In this document: positions 52,723 to 58,244 of the stretch, one piece after another
How positions within the stretch are numbered: the first letter of the stretch is position 1
How the letters are laid out: each line of letters begins with the position of its first letter
Origin: Candidatus Accumulibacter aalborgensis
GTDB lineage: Bacteria > Pseudomonadota > Gammaproteobacteria > Burkholderiales > Rhodocyclaceae
DNA length: 58,244 nt
Direction of reading: 5' to 3'
Assembly: GCF_900089955.1 (NCBI RefSeq)
Contig: NZ_FLQX01000143.1
Location: 1-58,244, forward strand
Translations under genes and position numbers: made by a program
Notes under the pieces: model-generated
The model's input: only the letters and a program-made list of their open reading frames with translations
What the model was told of the DNA's origin: nothing
The model's database searches: none

Positions 52723-53609
52723 TGAAAACGCTCAACGTCTTGGCGGCGGTCCTGGTGGCCATCCTGGTGGTGCTCGGCGCGACCATTTTCACGGTTGATC
52801 AGCGGCAGTACGCGATCGTCTTCCAGCTCGGCGAGATTCGCAGCGTCCTCGAAGAGCCGGGTCTGTATTTCAAGTGGCCGATGATCCAGAACGTGCGCTA
52901 TTACGACAAGCGCATTCTGACCCTCGAAAGTGCCGAGCCCGAACGTTTCCTCACCTCGGAGAAGAAGAACGTTCTCGTCGACTCCTTTACCAAGTGGCGA
53001 ATCATCGACCCGAAGCTCTACTATCGCTCGGTCGCCGGCGATGAATCACGGGCCAAGACGCGCATCGCGCAGACCGTGAATGCCGGTCTGCGCGAGGAAT
53101 TCGGCAAGCGGACCGTGCATGAGGTGGTCTCCGGCGAGCGCAACCAGATCATGGAGCAGATGCGCGACAAGGCCGACCTCGACGCACGCAACATTGGCGT
53201 GCAGATCGTCGATGTGCGCGTCAAGCGTGTGGAATTGCCGATTGATGTCAGCGAATCGGTCTATCGGCGCATGGATGCAGAGCGCAAGCGCGTGGCCAAC
53301 GAACTGCGTTCGCAGGGTTTTGCCGAGGCCGAGAAGATTCGTGCCGATGCCGACAAACAGCACGAAGTGATCGTTGCCGAGGCCTATCGCGACGCCCAGA
53401 AGATGAAGGGTGAGGGCGATGCCAAGGCGTCGACCATCTATGCCCAGGCCTTTGAAGGCAATGCCGAGTTCTACGCCTTCTATCGCAGCCTGGAAGCCTA
53501 TCGCGGCAGCTTCAAGGGCAAGAGCGACGTCATTGTCGTCGAACCCAGTTCGGATTTTTTCAAGTACATGAAGAGCGTCGGCCGGGGTGGCGATAAAGTT
53601 GGCAAATGA
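52722..53609 (+). CDS. hflC: FtsH protease modulator HflC
   Basis: 295 residues. An N-terminal membrane helix (about 5-24) is followed by the SPFH domain (FTVDQRQYAIVFQLGEIR), the long helix with MDAERKRVANELRSQGFAEA, and a C-terminal FYAFYRSLEAY motif typical of HflC. It is the partner of HflK. ATG at 52722 shares its A with the TGA of hflK, and the gene ends in an ATGA overlap with the DUF2065 gene. Confidence 0.96.
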   Translation: MKTLNVLAAVLVAILVVLGATIFTVDQRQYAIVFQLGEIRSVLEEPGLYFKWPMIQNVRYYDKRILTLESAEPERFLTSEKKNVLVDSFTKWRIIDPKLYYRSVAGDESRAKTRIAQTVNAGLREEFGKRTVHEVVSGERNQIMEQMRDKADLDARNIGVQIVDVRVKRVELPIDVSESVYRRMDAERKRVANELRSQGFAEAEKIRADADKQHEVIVAEAYRDAQKMKGEGDAKASTIYAQAFEGNAEFYAFYRSLEAYRGSFKGKSDVIVVEPSSDFFKYMKSVGRGGDKVGK

Positions 53610-53791
53610 GCAACCAACTGTTGCTGGCCTTTGCCCTGATGCTGGTGCTCGAGGGCTTGCTGCCGTTCGTGGCACCGAGCGCCTGGCGTGAGACCTTCCG
53701 CCGGCTGGTCCGCTTCACCGATGGCCAGATTCGCTTCGTTGGCCTGACGTCGATGCTGGTCGGGCTGGTCCTGTTGATGATCTTCAAATGA
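53606..53791 (+). CDS. DUF2065 small membrane protein (YjeT-like)
   Basis: 61 residues with two membrane helices (about 2-22 and 42-60) around [18 protein letters not shown], as in the DUF2065 family. It is a regular member of hflKC operons in proteobacteria and may help the HflKC-FtsH complex; function unknown. It overlaps both hflC and hisZ by ATGA. Confidence 0.88.
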   Translation: MSNQLLLAFALMLVLEGLLPFVAPSAWRETFRRLVRFTDGQIRFVGLTSMLVGLVLLMIFK

Positions 53792-54954
53792 ATTGGCTGC
53801 TACCTGAACACCTTGCCGACGCGCTGCCGTCAGAGGCGGCGCAGATCGAACGGCTGCGCCGCAGGCTACTCGACCGCTGCCGGGTGCATGGCTACGAACT
53901 GGTCATGCCACCGCTTCTCGAACACCTCGACTCGCTGCTCACCGGCTCCGGGCAGGACCTGAAACTGCGCACCTTCAAGCTCGTCGATCAGATCTCGGGA
54001 CGCACGCTCGGTGTGCGCGCCGACATGACGCCACAGGTCGCCCGCATCGATGCCCATCTGCTCAATCGGCAGGGAGTGACCCGCCTCTGTTATTGCGGCA
54101 GCGTGCTGCACACCCTGCCGGCATCACTGGCTGCCAGCCGCGAGCCCATCCAGCTCGGCGCCGAGCTGTTTGGCCATGCCGGTGTCGCCGCCGACCGCGA
54201 GGTCATCCGCTTGATGGCCGATGTGCTGAGCTGCGCCGGAGTGCCGGCGGCGCGGATCGATCTCGGTCATGTCGGTGTTTTTCGCGCACTGGCCGATGCC
54301 GCCGGGCTCGACGGCGAACTCGAGGGCGCTCTCCTGCAGTTGCTGCAGGCCAAGGACGTCCCGAGCCTGCGCGACCGCTGCCGCACACTCGCTGAACCGT
54401 TCGCTTCGGCGCTGCTCGCCTTGCCCGACCTCTACGGCGGTGTCGAGACCTTGGCCGCAGCACGCCTCGCGCTGCCCGATCTTGCGCCGATCGCCGCCGC
54501 ACTCGACACGCTGCGCCAGTTGCAGGCGTCGCTGCCTGACTTGCCGCTGTCCTTCGATCTGGCCGACTTGCGCGGCTACCATTATCACAATGGCGTCGTT
54601 TTTGCTGCCTACCACCCGGCTTTTTCGAGTGCGGTCGCGCTCGGTGGGCGGTATGACGGCGTTGGCAGGAGTTTCGGCCGCGACCGGCCGGCGACCGGTT
54701 TCTCGCTCGATTTGCGCGAGCTGGCGCGGCTGGCTGCGAGTCCTGCATCACCGGGGGCGGTGCTGGCGCCGAATGTGGCGGCCAGTGCGGCTCTGGCGAA
54801 GGCGATCGCCGTGCTGCGCGAACAGGGCGAGATTGTCGTTGAACGACTTTCGGCCGAGACGGGCAGTGAAGGACCCGTATGCGACCGCCAACTGGTCGAA
54901 GACAACGGGCAATGGGTCATCGAAGCAATCAACAGGAACGGATGCAATGGCTAA
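53788..54954 (+). CDS. hisZ: ATP phosphoribosyltransferase regulatory subunit
   Basis: 388 residues, a HisRS-like class II core without the aminoacylation residues. Motifs include [32 protein letters not shown], and [14 protein letters not shown] with [12 protein letters not shown]. With short HisG (not in the window) it forms the octameric enzyme for the first step of histidine synthesis. The stop lies eight bases into purA. The hflC-DUF2065-hisZ-purA run is typical of betaproteobacteria. Confidence 0.95.
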   Translation: MNWLLPEHLADALPSEAAQIERLRRRLLDRCRVHGYELVMPPLLEHLDSLLTGSGQDLKLRTFKLVDQISGRTLGVRADMTPQVARIDAHLLNRQGVTRLCYCGSVLHTLPASLAASREPIQLGAELFGHAGVAADREVIRLMADVLSCAGVPAARIDLGHVGVFRALADAAGLDGELEGALLQLLQAKDVPSLRDRCRTLAEPFASALLALPDLYGGVETLAAARLALPDLAPIAAALDTLRQLQASLPDLPLSFDLADLRGYHYHNGVVFAAYHPAFSSAVALGGRYDGVGRSFGRDRPATGFSLDLRELARLAASPASPGAVLAPNVAASAALAKAIAVLREQGEIVVERLSAETGSEGPVCDRQLVEDNGQWVIEAINRNGCNG

Positions 54955-56266
54955 GAATGTTGCCAGAAACGTCGTCGTCGTTGGCACGCAATGGGGCGAC
55001 GAGGGCAAGGGCAAGATCGTTGACTGGCTGACGGATCATGCCAAGGGTGTCGTCCGTTTTCAGGGTGGCCACAATGCCGGGCACACGCTGGTCGTCGGCG
55101 ACAAGGTCTACAAGCTCAACCTGGTTCCTTCGGGAATCGTTCGTGACGGGGTCGCTTGCTTCATCGGCAATGGCGTCGTGCTCGACATCCATCATCTGAT
55201 CAGCGAAATCCGGGTGCTCGAATCCGGCGGCATAGATGTACGCTCGCGTCTCAAGGTCAGCCCCGGTTGTCCGCTGATCCTTCCCTATCATGCGGCGCTC
55301 GATCATGCCCGCGAGGCCGCCAAGTGCGCCGACGCCAGGATCGGCACGACCGGCAAAGGCATCGGCCCGGCCTATGAAGACAAGGTGGCCAGGCGTGCGC
55401 TGCGCGTCTACGACCTCTTCCATCCCGACCGTTTTGCCGACAAGGTGAAGGAAAACCTGCACTACCATAACTTCGTGCTGACCCACTACCTCGGCGCTGA
55501 AGCGGTCGATTTCGATGCTCTCCTGGCGCAGGCAATGAGTGACGCAGAGGAGATCAGACCGTTGGTCGCCGATGTCTCGGCGGCGCTGTACGCGATCAAC
55601 AAGTCCGGCCACAACCTGCTCTTCGAAGGCGCCCAGGGCGCACTGCTCGACATCGATCACGGCACCTACCCCTTCGTCACCTCGTCGAACTGCGTCGCCG
55701 GTCAGGCGGCGGCTGGTTCCGGCATTGGTCCGGGGATGCTGCATTACGTCCTGGGCATCACCAAGGCTTATTGCACGCGCGTTGGCGGCGGCCCCTTTCC
55801 GAGTGAGCTGGACATTGACACCGAAGGTCTGCCGGGTCATCAGATGTCGCAGAAAGGCCGTGAATTCGGCACCGTGACCGGACGCAAGCGTCGCTGCGGC
55901 TGGCTCGATAGCGCCGCCCTCAAACGTTCGATCCAGATCAATGGCGTCACCGGTCTGTGTATCACCAAGCTCGATGTCCTCGACGGCCTGCGCGAGTTGA
56001 AGATTTGCACGGGTTACCGGCTAGACGGCAGGATCGTCGACCTGCTGCCGATGGGCGCCGACGAAGTCGCTGCCTGCGAGCCGATACTCGAAACTCTTCC
56101 CGGCTGGTCCGAGTCGACGGTCGGTGCGAGCACGATGGCCGCCCTGCCATCAACGGCGCGGGATTATCTGGCGCGCATTGAAGCTCTGTGCGACGTTCCG
56201 GTCGACATCGTGTCGACCGGACCGGAGCGCGGCGAGACGATTGTTCGGCGTCACCCGTTGGCGTGA
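54947..56266 (+). CDS. purA: Adenylosuccinate synthetase
   Basis: 439 residues. The P-loop-like [16 protein letters not shown] has the catalytic Asp and is followed by [28 protein letters not shown] and [10 protein letters not shown] are the other signatures. It joins IMP and aspartate with GTP to adenylosuccinate. The ATG at 54947 is inside the end of hisZ. Longer in-frame readings to the left run through hisZ and are not coding. Confidence 0.97.
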   Translation: MAKNVARNVVVVGTQWGDEGKGKIVDWLTDHAKGVVRFQGGHNAGHTLVVGDKVYKLNLVPSGIVRDGVACFIGNGVVLDIHHLISEIRVLESGGIDVRSRLKVSPGCPLILPYHAALDHAREAAKCADARIGTTGKGIGPAYEDKVARRALRVYDLFHPDRFADKVKENLHYHNFVLTHYLGAEAVDFDALLAQAMSDAEEIRPLVADVSAALYAINKSGHNLLFEGAQGALLDIDHGTYPFVTSSNCVAGQAAAGSGIGPGMLHYVLGITKAYCTRVGGGPFPSELDIDTEGLPGHQMSQKGREFGTVTGRKRRCGWLDSAALKRSIQINGVTGLCITKLDVLDGLRELKICTGYRLDGRIVDLLPMGADEVAACEPILETLPGWSESTVGASTMAALPSTARDYLARIEALCDVPVDIVSTGPERGETIVRRHPLA

Positions 56267-56373
56267 TCCGCGGCGGAGCGCCCTTCGTCTGAACATGCAG
56301 GCAGGCATCGGAGCACGGTTCTTGGGCGATGGAATGCGCCTGTGCGTGGGGTTTTCCATAGCCGGAGGAGTAC

Positions 56374-57402
56374 ATGGGTATTCTCGACTGGTTCAAGAAC
56401 AGGCCGGCGCAATTCGATCCGGATGGCGTCTCCGAGGAGATGATTCGCAGCGCCACCGAGAAGGCGATCACGCTGACCAATCCGCGCCTGAAGGTGCTGC
56501 CGTCGTGCTACCTTCACCTGGCGCCGGCCGTCAAGATCAGCATCGAATTCCTGCGCACGCTAATCCAGGCGCTGCCGGCGGCCCGCCCGGTGTCACCGGC
56601 CAGTTGGGCAGCCGACCCGGCCTGGAGAGCCTTTTTCGGTGCCCCCGGGGACATTACGGTCGCACTGGGCCGCTCGGATAACCTGCGCACCCTGTTCGCC
56701 AAGGCTCCGGAACTCGATGAAGCGTGTCTGGTCCTGGGCATGGCGTTCAGCGAGCAGCACGTCTTCGGGCTGGCCTTGCAGGGCGACATGGTGCACCGGG
56801 ACGTGGTACAGACGAGCGTCAGTTTCTCGGACCATCGCGCGCATATCTGCAGCCGCGACGAGTCCCGTTTGCGTCGCATCGCCGGCGTCCAGGCGTTCGA
56901 GTATCTGCTTGCCCGGGCACTGGTCGAGATTGGCGGGGATCGCGTCGAAAGGCAGGAACTGGAAGGCAAGAGGGCGCTTCTGCGCGCCCGCCTGAGGCTG
57001 CTGCAACAGCATGGTCCGGGCCTCGGCTCGATGTTCGGTTCGCCGCCGGCTGGGCGCGGCGAGCAGGCCGGACTGGAGGCCGAATTGGTCGCCAACGAGC
57101 GCCAGCTAGAGGCGATCGGCGACAGCCAGTCGGCCTTGGCGATGGAGCTGGAGGCGCTGCGCGAGGTGCTCGCCAAACCAGAACAGTACCTGCACGTGGG
57201 GCAGAGGCAGTTACGGCTGAACACGATGAACGTGGTGCTCGATGGGAAGAGCACCGAAGCCGCGGCCGAGGTCGCTTTTTCGGTGGCCGAGCTGACCGGT
57301 CCGCCGCCTGTCCAGAGGGCTTTCGTGCTGGCGCGCGTCACGCGCGCCGAACTGCCCGCTACTCAGGGAATCAATTTTGCCGATGCGGCGCGTTATCTCT
57401 GA
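56374..57402 (+). CDS. Conserved-looking protein of unknown function with coiled coil
   Basis: 342 residues. GGAGGAG precedes the ATG. It begins MGILDWFKNRPAQFDPDGVS. The N-terminal half (to about 180) is a mixed fold with ITVALGRSDNLRTLFAKA; the middle (about 190-270) is a charged helical region, probably coiled coil; the last 70 residues return to strands (LRLNTMNVVLDGKSTE). No signal peptide or membrane helix. I do not recognise a family. It is 107 bases after purA and 116 before the phasin-like gene, same direction. Confidence 0.65.
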   Translation: MGILDWFKNRPAQFDPDGVSEEMIRSATEKAITLTNPRLKVLPSCYLHLAPAVKISIEFLRTLIQALPAARPVSPASWAADPAWRAFFGAPGDITVALGRSDNLRTLFAKAPELDEACLVLGMAFSEQHVFGLALQGDMVHRDVVQTSVSFSDHRAHICSRDESRLRRIAGVQAFEYLLARALVEIGGDRVERQELEGKRALLRARLRLLQQHGPGLGSMFGSPPAGRGEQAGLEAELVANERQLEAIGDSQSALAMELEALREVLAKPEQYLHVGQRQLRLNTMNVVLDGKSTEAAAEVAFSVAELTGPPPVQRAFVLARVTRAELPATQGINFADAARYL

Positions 57403-57479
57403 GCAGTCGACTGCCACGCGCCGTGGAAGAGAGGTTAAGCTGTCGGTCGGTGAGGTCGCCGGCGCGACTCTCAGGGTTA

Positions 57480-57502
57480 ACCGTGGCGCATTCGCCACAA
57501 CC
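57480..57502. repeat. 23-base palindromic motif, copy 2
   Basis: ACC-GTGGCGCATTCGCCAC-AACC, 21 of 23 bases as in the copy at 40649-40671. It is 16 bases upstream of the ATG at 57519, touching the ribosome-binding site CAGGAG, so a bound protein or the hairpin itself could control translation or transcription of that gene. Confidence 0.7.
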
Positions 57503-57518
57503 ATCAGGAGATTCAGAC

Positions 57519-58004
57519 ATGACAAGAGAAGATCTTCGCGACGAACTGCTGGCCCCGATCCTGCAATGGACCCGGTTAGGACGGCAAATGAACCAGATGA
57601 TGCTCGCTTCGATCGAGGTCGTCACGCAGCGCAGCTACGGCCTGCTGCGCGGCCATACGGCAGCCGAGGGTCATGACTGGGCCGAAATGGGCCTGATGAC
57701 CAGCGAGAAGGTATCGGTGCCGATCGAGTCCATGGTCGCCATGGCGACGGCCATGCCGGCCGAGGTCTGGAAGTTCTGGACGCGGAGCGGCGAGGCGATG
57801 TCCGCGTGTGCCGGCAGCGCCATGTCGCTGGCCAGCAGTCGCAGCGCCGACGAGATGCGCGAGCGACAGGCTCAATTCGGCCAGGCGCTGCTCGGCAGCG
57901 CTCTGGCCTGCTATCAGCTCGCGGGTTCTGCAGCCACCGTGGCCGACGCCGGCCTGGCGCCCGTCCTTCGCCAGGTGACGGACAATGCTGAGCGGCTCGG
58001 CTAA
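57519..58004 (+). CDS. Small helical protein, phasin-like
   Basis: 161 residues from the ATG at 57519 (CAGGAG upstream). Almost wholly helical with Ala/Met-rich heptads (MNQMMLASIEVVTQRSYGLL, then VSVPIESMVAMATAMPAEV) and no signal peptide or membrane helix. Composition and size fit phasins, which coat polyhydroxyalkanoate granules, but that call rests on general likeness only. The TAA stop is inside the terminal repeat of element part B. Confidence 0.5.
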   Translation: MTREDLRDELLAPILQWTRLGRQMNQMMLASIEVVTQRSYGLLRGHTAAEGHDWAEMGLMTSEKVSVPIESMVAMATAMPAEVWKFWTRSGEAMSACAGSAMSLASSRSADEMRERQAQFGQALLGSALACYQLAGSAATVADAGLAPVLRQVTDNAERLG

Positions 58005-58191
58005 CGGTCATGACAATTGCAGACGCCCCAGATTATGAAAGCCATGACCGTCCCCTCCCTTGCAGGGCGCATTCCGGCTTGCACGCCGGAATCGCTCGAT
58101 GGGCACGGAGCATGCTCCGCGAATTCCCCATCTCGCCCCCCGACCCCTCTCCCGCGAGCGGGCGAGGGGAGGTTCGTGAGTCGCTGACGCG
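58004..58191. repeat. Composite palindromic repeat, copy 2 (inverted)
   Basis: Part B lies at 58004-58051 (terminal inverted repeats, 42/48 bases as in copy 1) and part A at 58137-58191 (55/55 identical), both inverted relative to copy 1. Between them an 85-base spacer, only seven bases in copy 1, holds two more hairpins: ATTCCGGC-TTGCAC-GCCGGAAT (58071-58092) and GGAGCATGCTCC (58107-58118). The last 53 bases of the window (58192-58244) show nothing I can assign. Confidence 0.9.
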
Positions 58192-58244
58192 TAACTTCTC
58201 AATAAGCGCGGGCGTGTATGCAGTGGGATGGGTGGTGGAACGAC

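Overview
The window looks like a chromosome segment of a betaproteobacterium of the Rhodocyclales type, possibly close to Candidatus Accumulibacter. The evidence is the hfq-hflX-hflK-hflC-(DUF2065)-hisZ-purA gene order, a permuted two-piece tmRNA gene with an ANDERFALAA-type tag, a GC-rich coding style, and a complete-looking XrtA (exosortase A/PEP-CTERM) exopolysaccharide locus. The genus is inferred from gene content, not from any database comparison.

Layout. Bases 1-2100 (minus strand): the start of a heavy-metal-type efflux operon (TolC-family outer membrane channel, a His-rich membrane-anchored protein, and the first codons of a third gene), with a metal-responsive two-component operator-like palindrome upstream. 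Then galU (minus) and the permuted ssrA (plus) with a good sigma-70 promoter. Bases 3454-11587 (minus): a tightly packed eight-gene operon joining a TerB-like protein, an AAA+ ATPase, a PspA/IM30 protein, a two-helix membrane protein, an ABC importer (ATPase, permease), a substrate-binding protein fused to an OmpA peptidoglycan-binding domain, and a coiled-coil protein. I recognise the parts but not a described system, and this is my main candidate for something new: an envelope-stress or envelope-homeostasis machine. Bases 11816-15984 (minus): a WD40/caspase-like protein and an OmpA-like lipoprotein.

Bases 16465-40447 (plus): the exopolysaccharide locus. It encodes export lipoprotein, chain-length protein, tyrosine autokinase, beta-barrel protein, ATPase, UDP-GlcNAc 2-epimerase, deacetylase, FemAB-like protein, exosortase A fused to EpsI, several glycosyltransferases, asparagine-synthase-like amidotransferase, PaaK/CapK-like adenylate-forming enzyme, O-antigen-ligase-like protein, two methyltransferases and a second deacetylase. 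The stretch 31750-34890 has visibly lower GC than its flanks and looks like a later insertion or replacement. No initiating sugar transferase, flippase, prsK/prsR regulator or PEP-CTERM substrate lies in the window.

Bases 40442-49711 (minus): a 55-residue membrane peptide followed by recD, recB and recC (RecBCD nuclease-helicase), joined by ATGA overlaps. Bases 49857-56266 (plus): hfq, hflX, hflK, hflC, a DUF2065 protein, hisZ and purA. Bases 56374-58004 (plus): a coiled-coil protein of unknown function and a small helical, phasin-like protein.

Both window ends carry inverted copies of the same composite palindromic repeat (bases 74-183 and 58004-58191), a REP/BIME-like dispersed element.
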